Both the position numbers and the translations under genes were made by a program. A DNA stretch of 64,000 bases. Origin: Mycolicibacterium senegalense (GTDB taxonomy: Bacteria; Actinomycetota; Actinomycetes; Mycobacteriales; Mycobacteriaceae). Position 1 is the first letter of the stretch. Each line of letters starts with the position of its first letter. The DNA lies in contig NZ_CP081000.1 of NCBI RefSeq assembly GCF_019645875.1, positions 1,984,001-2,048,000 on the forward strand, written 5' to 3'. The notes under the pieces are model-generated. The model searched no databases. It saw only the letters and a list, made by a program, of their open reading frames with translations, and was not told the origin of the DNA. Shown in pieces: positions 1-7,991 of this stretch.

Positions 1-163
1 CGCGGCAGATGTCGGCGACCGTGGTCTTGGCGTAGCCGTTGGTACGCCAGAGTGCCATCGCGGCCTGCACCAGATCGCGCTTGGTCTGGTGCGACCGTGC
101 GCGCTGGAAGGAGGCGCGGCGTTGACTGCTGTCAGCAGTGTCCGCTGCGGTTCCCTTGGGCAT
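1..163 (-). CDS. TetR-family transcriptional regulator, 5' end only
   Basis: The first 54 codons of a gene that runs off the left edge. The ATG is at 163 on the minus strand. The protein begins with a basic, disordered stretch (MPKGTAADTADSSQRR), followed by the start of a TetR-type helix-turn-helix: KRDLVQAAMALWRTNGYAKT, then TVADIC. The ligand-binding domain lies outside the window, so the effector cannot be guessed. It is divergent from the P450 operon starting at 407, and an imperfect palindrome at 198-220 lies 35 bp upstream of its start. That layout suggests autoregulation and possibly control of the P450 operon. The family call is secure; the target is inference. Confidence 0.85.
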   Translation of the reverse strand, partial: MPKGTAADTADSSQRRASFQRARSHQTKRDLVQAAMALWRTNGYAKTTVADICR

Positions 164-197
164 AGCCGGACTTTAACAACGGATTCGGCGGTTGGAA

Positions 198-220
198 ATA
201 GTTGACGTTCGTCTAACTAT
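198..220. promoter_or_regulatory. Candidate TetR operator between the TetR gene and the P450 operon
   Basis: The arms ATAGTT.GAC and GTCTAACTAT form an inverted repeat with one unpaired base, centred in the divergent intergenic region. The AGTT-GAC...GTC-AACT symmetry is typical in size and composition of TetR-family operators. It lies 35 bp upstream of the TetR start, which fits an autoregulatory site. Assignment to this regulator is inference. Confidence 0.45.
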
Positions 221-364
221 CTCGGTAGGGGTGCTCGGTTGGTGAACCGTGCGGACGATGACGAGGCGAATGGGCCGAGAATCCTATTCTTGCTGCTTGT
301 GCCTGATGGATGGGGTCTGCCGTTGACGGGCCTCCGGCGCTGTGGAAATCTACTATTCATAGAT

Positions 365-379
365 GAGAGCCGCATTCTC
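365..379. promoter_or_regulatory. GAGAAY-N3-RTTCTC inverted repeat (shared motif)
   Basis: GAGAGC-cgc-ATTCTC, 27 bp upstream of the P450 ATG at 407. It belongs to a motif family found at many promoters in this window: outward-facing half-sites GAGAAT and ATTCTC separated by 3 nt. The left half-site is degenerate. The spacing matches the copies at 15605, 37290 and 59471. Confidence 0.5.
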
Positions 380-406
380 ATATGTGCGGCTGGAACGGGA
401 GCAAAG

Positions 407-1685
407 ATGGCGATCGACCCAACCGGTATCGATTTTTTCCGCGATGAACGATTGGTCGACGATCCGTACCCATTCTTCGAGGCGCTGCGGAACAAGTGCC
501 CGGTTACCCGCGAAGACCACTACAACGTGACCATGGTGACCGGCTGGGAAGAAGCCGTGCAGGTCTACAACGACGAGGAGACCTTCTCGTCCTGCCTGTC
601 GGTCACCGGACCGTTTCCGGGCTTCCCGGTTCCGCTGGAGGGACGCAGCACCGAAGAGGTCACCGCCCTCATCGAGAAGCACCGCGACGAACTGCCGTTC
701 AGCGATCAGCTGCCGACGCTCGATCCGCCCACCCATACCGATCACCGCTCGCTGCTGATGCGGCTGATCACGCCCAAGCGCCTCAAGGAAAACGAGGACG
801 CCATGTGGCAGCTGGCCGAGAGAGGTGCTCGACAGCTACCTGGAGCCCGGCCATGGCGAGTTCATCAAAGGCTTCGCCGGCCCGTTCACTCTGTTGGTGA
901 TCGCCGACCTGCTCGGTATCCCGGCCGAGGATCGAGAGACCTTCGTCAACGGCATCAAGCAGAACTCCGGCGGCGGGGTCGGCAGCACCAGCAGCGAGTT
1001 GTCCCACAGCCCGCTGGAGTTCCTCTATGGCCAGTTCGCCGACTACACCGCCGACCGCCGGGCCAACCCCCGTGACGATGTCCTGACCGGCTTGGCCTTG
1101 GCCACCTTCCCGGACGGCAGCATTCCTGACATCGGTGATGTCGCGCGCGTGGCGACCAACGTCTTCTCGGCCGGACAGGAGACCACGGTCCGTCTGCTCA
1201 GCACCGCGCTGAAAGTCCTTGGCGAGCAACCGGAGATCCAGCAGCGCCTGCGCGCCGATCGCAGCCTGATCCCGAATTTCATCGAGGAGGCCCTGCGTAT
1301 CGAGAGTCCGGTCAAGGGTGACTTCCGGCTCTCACGCTGCCCGGTGACCGTCGGTGACACCGAGTTGAGCGCCGGCACCACCGTGATGGTGCTCAATGGT
1401 GCGGCCAACCGTGATCCCCGCCGCTTCGAGGACCCCGACACTTTCGATCCCGCCCGCAAAAATGCCCGCCAGCATCTGGCTTTCGGCCGCGGTATCCACA
1501 GTTGCCCCGGCGCCCCCTTGGCCCGTGCCGAAACCCGGGTCGGTATCGAGCGATTGCTGGATCGGACCACCGACATCCGCATCTCCGAGGCCAAGCACGG
1601 TTCGGACGGCGATCGCCGATACCACTACATCCCGACCTTCATCCTGCGCGGGCTGACCGAACTGCACCTGGAGTTCGACAGCTGA
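407..1685 (+). pseudogene. Cytochrome P450 with a +1 frameshift
   Basis: The ATG at 407 opens a P450 reading MAIDPTGIDFFRDERLVDDP. The frame holds to about LAER at 823; the rest of the P450 then continues one base over, from a GTG at 825 to the stop at 1685. Removing one base around 822-825 would give LAERVLDSYLEPG, aligning with LADQQLDTFVDRG and LADQCLDDFIADG in the P450s at 30302 and 52708. The second part carries the I-helix AGQETT and the heme loop FGRGIHSCPG. The repaired protein would be about 425 residues, a normal length. The stop overlaps the downstream ferredoxin start. It may be a real inactivating mutation or a sequencing error, since every other part looks intact. Confidence 0.85.
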
Positions 1686-1879
1686 TGCGGGTCAGGGTTG
1701 ACGAGGACCGCTGTGCCGGCCACGGCATGTGCCTGACGCTGTGTCCCGAGGTCTTCGAGATGTCAGACGACGGCTGGGCCGTCGCCTCACCCGAAGAGGT
1801 TCCCCCCGGATCCGAGGACGCGGCACGCGAAGCCATACAGAACTGCCCGGAACGGGCGATCAGCGAGATCGACAACTAG
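1684..1879 (+). CDS. Ferredoxin (3Fe-4S type, P450 partner)
   Basis: A 64-residue ferredoxin whose ATG overlaps the P450 stop (TGATG), so the two are translationally coupled. Cluster ligands are C10 and C16 in CAGHGMC, and C54 in NCPE. An additional C20 sits where related proteins usually have Ala before PEVF, so a 4Fe-4S cluster is conceivable. Such proteins pass single electrons from a reductase to the neighbouring P450 in the cytoplasm. His occupies the variable position of the CXX?XXC motif. The family assignment is firm. The partner P450 is frameshifted, so this ferredoxin may be orphaned or may serve another P450. Confidence 0.9.
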
Positions 1880-1894
1880 AGAAAGAGATTCGTC

Positions 1895-2191
1895 ATGGCA
1901 TCTGCCAAGGGTTACGTCATCATCACCGAGGACATCAAGGACCCCGCCGGCATGGGGGAGTACGCCAAGCTGGCCTCGAAGGCGATGGGCGGGGCCACCA
2001 TCGTGGCCGTGGACCAGAAACCCGAGGTGATCGAAGGCTCCTGGCACGGGACCCAAACCGTGGTGCTGGAATTCGAGTCGGTCGATGCCGCACGCGAGTG
2101 GTACTACTCCGACGCTTACCAGGCGGCTGCCAAGGTCCGGCAGGGTGCGGCCGAGTGCAACGGAGTCATCCTTTCCGGCTTTCCTTCCTGA
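1895..2191 (+). CDS. DUF1330 family protein
   Basis: A 98-residue protein starting MASAKGYVIITEDIKDPAGM. It shows the DUF1330 pattern: a first beta strand with D-P, central VVLEFESVDAAREWYYSDAY, and a short C-terminus. This is a small ferredoxin-like alpha+beta fold whose members have no well-defined activity. It lies 15 bp after the ferredoxin gene and 14 bp before the LLM oxidoreductase, so it belongs to the same operon. The context suggests a minor role in the oxidation pathway of that operon. No catalytic residues can be assigned. Confidence 0.8.
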   Translation: MASAKGYVIITEDIKDPAGMGEYAKLASKAMGGATIVAVDQKPEVIEGSWHGTQTVVLEFESVDAAREWYYSDAYQAAAKVRQGAAECNGVILSGFPS

Positions 2192-2205
2192 CCGGGCCGG
2201 CCGCA

Positions 2206-3138
2206 GTGCGCTACAGCATCACCTATCCGATGCACACCCACCCGTACCATCCGGATCTGGTGAGTGGCCGCGGAGTTGCGGCGATGGCCGCCGCGGCTGA
2301 AGCCGCCGGATTCGACGGGTTCGGCTTCACCGATCATCCGGCTCCGTCCCAGCGCTGGCTCGACGCCGGTGGTCACGATGCGCTGGACCCGTTCGTGGCC
2401 ATGGCCTTTGCCGCCGCACATACGACGACCCTGCGTCTGGTGCCCAACATCGTGGTGCTGCCGTACCGGAATCCCTTCGTGGTGGCCAAATCCGGCGCCA
2501 GCTTGGACCTGCTGTCCGGTGGGCGGTTCACGCTGGCGGTCGGAGTCGGGTATCTCAAACGCGAGTTCGCCGCGCTCGGGGTGTCCTACGACGAGCGTGC
2601 CTCGCTGTTCGACGAGGCGCTCGAGGTGATCCGGGGAATCTGGACCACCGATGATTACTCCTTCGAGGGCAAGAACTTCAGCGCCCGCGGCATCACCGCG
2701 CATCCCCGGCCGGCGGCAAGCCCGCACCCACCGATCTGGATCGGTGGCAACACCGCAGCCGCACGGGCGCGGGTGGCCAAGCACGGCGACGGTTGGTGCC
2801 CGTTCGCGGCGCCGGCCGGTCTGGCCAAGACGGCGGGAACCGCGGCGATGGACTCACTGGACGCCTTGGCCGCCGGGATCGAGGATCTGCGGGCCGGGCT
2901 CGCCGCGGCCGGTCGCGACCCGGACGGAATCGACGTCGTGTTCAACAACTTTGAGGGCGGCAACCCCGGCAGCGACGATTTCGACGCCGACGCGTACCTG
3001 GCCGGTGTGGAGAAGCTGGCCGCACTCGGGGTGACGTGGCTGCACGTCACCCTGCCCGGTGACAGCCTGGCGCATGCGCTCGAGGCGACCGAGCAATTCG
3101 GCAAGACGGTGATCGCCGCTCAGCACGGGTCGAACTGA
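2206..3138 (+). CDS. LLM-class F420/FMN-dependent oxidoreductase
   Basis: A 310-residue luciferase-like monooxygenase-fold protein. I chose the GTG at 2206 because the homologous core MRYSITYPM begins there; the frame stays open far upstream. Family hallmarks are the first strand and helix with GFDGFGFTDHPAPSQRW, the LVPNIVVLPYRNPFVVAK strand, the SGGRFTLAVGVGYLKREF phosphate-binding region, and HPRPAASPHPPIWIGGN. In mycobacteria many such enzymes use coenzyme F420, but the cofactor cannot be decided here. It is the last gene of the 407-3138 operon and ends 23 bp before a convergent hydrolase gene. Confidence 0.88.
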   Translation: MRYSITYPMHTHPYHPDLVSGRGVAAMAAAAEAAGFDGFGFTDHPAPSQRWLDAGGHDALDPFVAMAFAAAHTTTLRLVPNIVVLPYRNPFVVAKSGASLDLLSGGRFTLAVGVGYLKREFAALGVSYDERASLFDEALEVIRGIWTTDDYSFEGKNFSARGITAHPRPAASPHPPIWIGGNTAAARARVAKHGDGWCPFAAPAGLAKTAGTAAMDSLDALAAGIEDLRAGLAAAGRDPDGIDVVFNNFEGGNPGSDDFDADAYLAGVEKLAALGVTWLHVTLPGDSLAHALEATEQFGKTVIAAQHGSN

Positions 3139-3161
3139 GTCGCGCGCAGCGGAAAGGCCAC

Positions 3162-3929
3162 CTACGCCGGTGTCAATTCGGCGATCGGCGTCGTCGTCGT
3201 GGCGTGCACCAGCAGCTCGGCCAGCTCACGCGGACGGCTCAGAAACGGAGAATGCGACGCGTCGATGGTCAGCTGCTCGACGCCGAGACGCTGGGTAACG
3301 GTGTCGGCCAACCAGCGCGGCATCGAGCGGTCCTGAAGGCAGCGGATGAAACTGCGGGGGAGATCGGCCGCCCAGAACTGCGGCACCGACACCGGTGTCA
3401 CCGTGGTGTCGCCGAACCGCTCCGGACCCAGCCGTTCGAAAGCCCACCGGGCCGTTGCCTCGTCACAGTCGTGGTAGAAGTACCGCCAGGCCCCGTCGAA
3501 GTCGGCGAAGTGCATCGCGCCTTCCTCGTCGAAACGCAAATATCCCAGCATCTCGCCGACATCGCCGTCGAACTCGCCGCCCAGCTCATCGTCGGCCGAA
3601 CGCATGGCCATCGCCTCGGGATAGGTTCGCCCTTCCCGGGGAAGCGCGGCGGCCAGGTACACGATGTGGCGCACCAGGTTCGGGGCTGCATCGGCGGCCA
3701 GCGTGGCGTCGAACCCACCGCCCGAATGCCCGACCAGCACATCTCCGGCCTGTATCACGTCGACGATCGCGGCGCGCCGACCGGCCAGCGTGGAATCCTC
3801 GGCCAGTCGAGCGCCATGACCGGGAAGGTCCACCGCAACGCCCTCGTGCCCCAGACCGTGCAACTCGGCGATGGTGCGCTCCCAGCACCAGGCAGCATGA
3901 AAACCGCCGTGGACGAAGACGAACCGCAT
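3162..3929 (-). CDS. Alpha/beta hydrolase (esterase, methylesterase-like)
   Basis: A 255-residue alpha/beta hydrolase. The oxyanion motif HGGFHAAWCW is near the N-terminus, the nucleophile elbow is GHSGGG, and the catalytic His lies in IDASHSPFLSRPRELAELL. The short form and the HSGGG elbow resemble the plant methylesterase/hydroxynitrile-lyase and EstC-like branch. It probably hydrolyses an ester or lactone intermediate. It is the last gene of the P450 (4137) / ferredoxin (3937) / hydrolase operon, 7 bp after the ferredoxin gene. The substrate is unknown. Confidence 0.88.
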   Translation of the reverse strand: MRFVFVHGGFHAAWCWERTIAELHGLGHEGVAVDLPGHGARLAEDSTLAGRRAAIVDVIQAGDVLVGHSGGGFDATLAADAAPNLVRHIVYLAAALPREGRTYPEAMAMRSADDELGGEFDGDVGEMLGYLRFDEEGAMHFADFDGAWRYFYHDCDEATARWAFERLGPERFGDTTVTPVSVPQFWAADLPRSFIRCLQDRSMPRWLADTVTQRLGVEQLTIDASHSPFLSRPRELAELLVHATTTTPIAELTPA

Positions 3930-3936
3930 CTGCGGC

Positions 3937-4137
3937 CTACTCGTCCTTGATCGAGATCGCCTGTCTGGGGCATTGCCGAACCGCTTCGCGGATCTGTTCC
4001 TCGTTTTCGGGCGTCACGTCCTCCTGGAGGATGTGCAGGTAATCCTGATCGTCGAGGTCGAAGACTTCGGGGATGATGCCCATGCAGACCGCGTTGCTTT
4101 CGCAGATCTCGAAATCTACGTGAACCTTCTTCGTCAT
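3937..4137 (-). CDS. Ferredoxin (3Fe-4S type, P450 partner)
   Basis: A 66-residue one-cluster ferredoxin with C12 and C18 in CESNAVC and C56 in QCPRQ. The CXX?XXC variable position is Asn rather than His, which in mycobacterial P450 ferredoxins is a known point of variation affecting cluster properties. The ATG at 4137 shares its A with the TGA stop of the P450 upstream. A GTG one codon earlier is possible but lies inside the P450 stop region. It acts as electron carrier to that P450. Confidence 0.92.
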   Translation of the reverse strand: MTKKVHVDFEICESNAVCMGIIPEVFDLDDQDYLHILQEDVTPENEEQIREAVRQCPRQAISIKDE

Positions 4138-5339
4138 CACCTCAACACCTTCACCGGCACATGCGAGTAACCTGCCACGTTCTGCATGTGAACCCGTTGC
4201 AGCTCATCCCATTTCACTTCGTAGCGCGGCATGAAGTCCAGCAGCTTCTCCAGTGCGATGGCGCTTTCCATGCGGGCCAGCGCCGCCCCGAGACAGCTGT
4301 GAATGCCGTAGCCCAGGCCCAGGTTCTGTGCCTCGGTGCGGTCGCGCTCGATGTCGAAGGTGTCGGCATCGGTGAACGCGTCGGGATCGCGGTTGGCCGC
4401 GGCACTGATCAGGAACACCGCCTTGCCCGCGGGAATGGTCCCGCTTGGCACGTGGGCTTCCTTGAGTGTGTAGCGGACGTTGTACTGGACCGGGCCCTCG
4501 TAGCGCAGCAGTTCCTCGACAGCTGCCGGGATCTTCTCGCGGTCGTCGAGCAGTTTCTGCCACTGTTCGGGATTGCGGGCGAAGAGCACCATGGCGGTAC
4601 CGACCAGCTTGGTCACGGTCTCGGCGCCGGCGCCGCCGAGAAGAGTGGCGAATCCGGTGATCTCGATGTCGTCGAGGCGGCGCATCTGGCCGTCCTCACC
4701 GGGGATCTCCGCGGCGATCAGCCGGCTGATCATGTCATCCTGCGGGTTTTCCCGGCGCTTCTGCACCAACCCGTAGTAGTAGATGCCGGTGTCGATGTTG
4801 GCCTGCATGCCGGCCTCGGAGTAGCCGATCTGGCCGGGCTCGCGGGACAGGCTGGTGTCGATCCAGTGCCGGACCTGCTGGCGGTATTCCGGGTCGACAC
4901 CGGCCATCCGGGTGATGACCTCGACCGGGAACGGGCCCGAGAAGTCCTGCACCACATCGAATTCGTCGGAGTCGATCAACCCGAGGAAGTGCTCGATCTG
5001 CTCGACGACGGTGTCGCGCTGGGACTGGATCATGCGCGGGGTGAACGCCTTGTTGAGCAGGCTGCGCATGTGCCTGTGGTCGGGCGGGTCCATGAAGATG
5101 ATCGACTTCTGCGGCGGCTCGTCGCCTTGGACCATGGCCAGGTCGCAGCCACGTGACGAGGAGAACGCCTCGTGGTCCTTCAGAGCCGCTGCGACGTCTT
5201 CATGCCGGGTCAGGGCATAGAAGTCGGAGTCCTCGTTGTAGTACAGCGGTGCGTCTTGGCGCATCCGCCGGTACATGTCGAACGGGTTGTTGAAGAACTC
5301 CTCGGAGAACGGATCGAAGATCACCTGGGCCTTGGTCAT
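4137..5339 (-). CDS. Cytochrome P450
   Basis: A 400-residue soluble bacterial P450. The start is the ATG at 5339 (MTKAQVIFDPFSEEF), preceded by a GGAGGA ribosome site; an upstream in-frame ATG at 5387 gives an arginine-rich extension unlike the family. The I-helix is GGAGAETV, the K-helix ExxR is in VEELLRYE, and the heme-thiolate loop is LGYGIHSCLG. The residue seven before the Cys ligand is Leu, where most P450s have Phe. It is coupled to its ferredoxin by TGATG. The substrate is not determinable from sequence alone. Confidence 0.93.
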   Translation of the reverse strand: MTKAQVIFDPFSEEFFNNPFDMYRRMRQDAPLYYNEDSDFYALTRHEDVAAALKDHEAFSSSRGCDLAMVQGDEPPQKSIIFMDPPDHRHMRSLLNKAFTPRMIQSQRDTVVEQIEHFLGLIDSDEFDVVQDFSGPFPVEVITRMAGVDPEYRQQVRHWIDTSLSREPGQIGYSEAGMQANIDTGIYYYGLVQKRRENPQDDMISRLIAAEIPGEDGQMRRLDDIEITGFATLLGGAGAETVTKLVGTAMVLFARNPEQWQKLLDDREKIPAAVEELLRYEGPVQYNVRYTLKEAHVPSGTIPAGKAVFLISAAANRDPDAFTDADTFDIERDRTEAQNLGLGYGIHSCLGAALARMESAIALEKLLDFMPRYEVKWDELQRVHMQNVAGYSHVPVKVLR

Positions 5340-5405
5340 TGGCTGGCTCCTCCTTCGCGGCGGGCTGGGCCGGAAGCGTCGTGACACGTTACGGGAATCT
5401 GTTGA

Positions 5406-5422
5406 ACTGTAACGCTAACAGT
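5406..5422. promoter_or_regulatory. Palindrome ACTGT-N7-ACAGT upstream of the P450 operon
   Basis: A perfect 5-bp inverted repeat in an AT-richer stretch 67 bp upstream of the P450 start at 5339. It sits within a wider set of related words (CTGTT, GTTAC, GTAAC, CTGTT) between 5388 and 5434. It could be the operator of an unlinked repressor. No ATTCTC/GAGAAT motif is found here, so this operon looks separately controlled. Confidence 0.35.
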
Positions 5423-5487
5423 AATCCTGTTGAGTGTGTTTGAAAAGCACAAAATGGGTGCTGATCAGGTCGTGGTGTCGGTTCGGG

Positions 5488-6276
5488 TCACTTGATCGCG
5501 GCGTCGAGCAGTCCCTCGAGGCGACCGAGGTCGCTGTTCAGTTCAGATGCGGTGCCGCGAACGACGGCGACATCTTTGCCGATGAATTCGCCGACCCGCT
5601 CGATGAAGGCATCGGCTGAACCGGTGGCAGCGATACCGCCCAGTGCGCGGCTGGCCGCGCTGCCGTGGGTGAGTGCGGTCAGCAGTGTCGCCTCGTCGAT
5701 CCCCAGGCGCTCGCCCAGGCGCACGCCCTCGGCGACGACGCCGATCTGTGCGGCGAACAACGCGTTGTTGACCAGCTTCACCCGTTGACCCGAGCCCACT
5801 GGGCCGACGTGCAGTACGGGATCGGCATAGGCTGTCAGCACCTCCCGGGCGCGCGCGACGGCGGCCTCGTCGCCGCCGGCGAACACCGTGACAGTCCCGG
5901 CCGCGATGTCATGGGGTCCGCCGCTGACCGGAGCGTCGACAACGGTGATGCCGCGCGGGGCCCCGCGCTCGGCGAGGGCCTCGGCGGTGCGCGGGCTGCC
6001 CGTGGTGTGCAGCACCAGCACCGAACCTTCGGACATCTCGTCGATCAGATCCGGGCAGAGGTCGCGCACCTGCTCATCGGTGAACACGCAGACGATCGTC
6101 ACGTCGGCGTCCTCGACCGCCTCGGGCGCCGAGCTGGCCGGCTCGGCGCCGAGTTCGGCCACCGCCGTTCGCTTTTCGTCGTCGCGGCCCAACGCCCGTA
6201 CCTGGTGGCCGGCGGTGGTCAACCGGCGCACCATCGGCGCGCCCATGCGGCCAGCGCCGATGAAGCCGACGCGCAT
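5488..6276 (-). CDS. NAD(P)-dependent beta-hydroxyacid dehydrogenase-like oxidoreductase
   Basis: A 262-residue protein of the 3-hydroxyisobutyrate dehydrogenase/6-phosphogluconate dehydrogenase-like family. The Rossmann motif GFIGAGRMGAPM is at the N-terminus, followed by DAPVSGG and the catalytic Lys in GQRVKLVNN. It likely oxidises a beta-hydroxy acid, or reduces the semialdehyde, with NAD(P). Its ATG at 6276 overlaps the stop of the upstream paralogue (TGATG). It is the last gene of the four-gene operon that starts at 9647. Confidence 0.88.
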   Translation of the reverse strand: MRVGFIGAGRMGAPMVRRLTTAGHQVRALGRDDEKRTAVAELGAEPASSAPEAVEDADVTIVCVFTDEQVRDLCPDLIDEMSEGSVLVLHTTGSPRTAEALAERGAPRGITVVDAPVSGGPHDIAAGTVTVFAGGDEAAVARAREVLTAYADPVLHVGPVGSGQRVKLVNNALFAAQIGVVAEGVRLGERLGIDEATLLTALTHGSAASRALGGIAATGSADAFIERVGEFIGKDVAVVRGTASELNSDLGRLEGLLDAAIK

Positions 6277-7094
6277 CAGCGGGGGTGGTTCATGATGGCC
6301 AGGGCATTGTCCGCGGCGTCAAAGACGGCGCCCTGCGGGGCCGAGGCATCGTCGGCCAGGCTGGCGGCGTGTCGGCAGTCTTTCTGCAGCAGCGCCCCGG
6401 CGATCGGCGCCAGGTTGTCGAGCGTGCCGCCGAACATCGCGATGCTGTTGAGCGCCTTGCTGGTTGCCGATCCGCGCGAGATCACCTCGCACAGTGCCTG
6501 GCGCGGAACTCCCAGTGCTTCACCGAGTTCCAGGGCGCTCATGGCCGCGCCCAGGTTGGCGCTGAACAACAGGTTGTTGAGGATCTTTGCGACCTGGCCG
6601 GCGCCCACACCACCGAGATGCACGATCGGGTCGGCATAGGTGGCGAACACCGGACGCACCCGCTCGACGACCTCTTCGTCCCCACCGACCATGACCAGCA
6701 GGGTGCCGGCCGAGGCGGCGGGCTCGCCGCCGCTCACCGGGGCGTCGATGACGGTAACCCCTTGTTTCGCGGCCTGTTCGGCCAGCTCCCGACAGGTGTC
6801 GGGGTGCACTGTGGAGTGGATGGCGATGATGCCACCCGGGGCCAGTCCGGCCAGTACGCCGGTCTCGCCGTCGAGCACCTGACGGACGTCGTCGTCACCG
6901 ACCACGCACAGGCAGACGAGGTCGCTCGCGGCAGCCAACTCGGCCGGAGAGCCAGCGGTCTTGGCTGCGGTGTCGGCGTAGGGCTCCAGCGATGCCGTAC
7001 GCCGGGCCCACAGCGTGGTCTCGAAGCCGCCCTCGATGATCCGCCGGGCCATCGGCGCCCCCTGGCTGCCCAGTCCGATAAATCCGACTCGCAT
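6276..7094 (-). CDS. NAD(P)-dependent beta-hydroxyacid dehydrogenase-like oxidoreductase
   Basis: A 272-residue paralogue of the next gene: GFIGLGSQGAPM for the Rossmann fold, DAPVSGGEPAASAGTL for substrate binding, and GQVAKILNN with the catalytic Lys. I placed the start at the ATG at 7094, where the Rossmann motif begins and which overlaps the upstream hydrolase stop. The longer open frame upstream is arginine-rich and not protein-like. The two adjacent copies may handle different stereoisomers or successive intermediates, or form a heteromer; the sequence does not decide this. Confidence 0.88.
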   Translation of the reverse strand: MRVGFIGLGSQGAPMARRIIEGGFETTLWARRTASLEPYADTAAKTAGSPAELAAASDLVCLCVVGDDDVRQVLDGETGVLAGLAPGGIIAIHSTVHPDTCRELAEQAAKQGVTVIDAPVSGGEPAASAGTLLVMVGGDEEVVERVRPVFATYADPIVHLGGVGAGQVAKILNNLLFSANLGAAMSALELGEALGVPRQALCEVISRGSATSKALNSIAMFGGTLDNLAPIAGALLQKDCRHAASLADDASAPQGAVFDAADNALAIMNHPR

Positions 7095-7975
7095 CAACGT
7101 GCCTCCACTTCCACTTCGGTTTTCCCAGTCTCGCGGGCACGGTGGGCCACGCATTCGTCGGCGAACGACAGCACCGTGCGGTGATAGCTCTCCGCGGTCA
7201 ATCCCACACTGAGGTTGTGCCCGCTGTCGGGGAGTTCGCCGGTCTGTACTCGGGGTGCGGCGGTGAACATCGCGCCGATCGCGGCCAGCGCCTCGGTATC
7301 GGATTCCCAGACGTTCTCGTACTCGCCCGCGAGGAACTGCACCGGCACCTTCGTCTGTCCGGCCAGCGCCGGAAAGTCCTGCCGCGACCAGGTTTTGACG
7401 ACATCGCCTTCGTAGGCGGTGCCACCGGCGGACAGTCCGGCGCCGATCACATCCGGCGGATAGAGGCGGGCCGGCTCCCACAGCAGCTCGCGCAGGCCAC
7501 GCGGCCGGTTCACGGGTGAGGCGTCCTTGAGCAATTCTTGCGCCGCCGGGTGATAGCGGCGCCCGGTGCCGGCCAGGGATACCCCGAACACCTCGGGCTG
7601 CTGGACGGCGAGGCGCAGGGCCAGTTCGCAGCCCATGGAATGGCCGAGGACGAACAGGTCGGTCGCGCCGGCGATGCGCTGGATTGCCCCGAACGCCAAG
7701 GCAACTCGTTGTTCTGGCCGGGCCATGGCATCTGGATAGGCGGCTGACGCGCCGTAGCCGGGACGGTCGAGGGCTACCACCGTGTACCCGTGGTCGACCG
7801 CCAGGCGCAGCAACGAGAGTTCGGGGTGACCGGGGCAGTCGAAGTACGCCGACGTGGTGGCTCCGCCGTGCAGCGCGACGAGGACGGCCCGCGGCTCAGC
7901 GGCCTCGGCGACCAGCGCCGACATCGGGACACCGTCGACCATCACCACCCTGGGGTGTGGGGCTGTCCTACTCAT
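7094..7975 (-). CDS. Alpha/beta hydrolase
   Basis: A 293-residue alpha/beta hydrolase with LVALHGGATTSAYFD (oxyanion loop), nucleophile elbow LGHSMGCELAL and catalytic His in ELPDSGHNLSV. It is 16 bp downstream of the DUF35-thiolase fusion gene and overlaps the following dehydrogenase by one base, so it sits inside one operon. A likely role is hydrolysis of an ester, lactone or thioester produced in the same pathway. The C-terminal tail (TGKTEVEVEAR) is charged and probably disordered. Confidence 0.88.
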   Translation of the reverse strand: MSRTAPHPRVVMVDGVPMSALVAEAAEPRAVLVALHGGATTSAYFDCPGHPELSLLRLAVDHGYTVVALDRPGYGASAAYPDAMARPEQRVALAFGAIQRIAGATDLFVLGHSMGCELALRLAVQQPEVFGVSLAGTGRRYHPAAQELLKDASPVNRPRGLRELLWEPARLYPPDVIGAGLSAGGTAYEGDVVKTWSRQDFPALAGQTKVPVQFLAGEYENVWESDTEALAAIGAMFTAAPRVQTGELPDSGHNLSVGLTAESYHRTVLSFADECVAHRARETGKTEVEVEAR

Positions 7976-7991
7976 GGGATACGCGCATGCT

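Noticed and set aside
239..1075. A 278-codon frame starting at 239
   Set aside because: The part before 407 has no P450 similarity and overlaps the regulatory region. The end after 823 is the shifted frame, not a real C-terminus.
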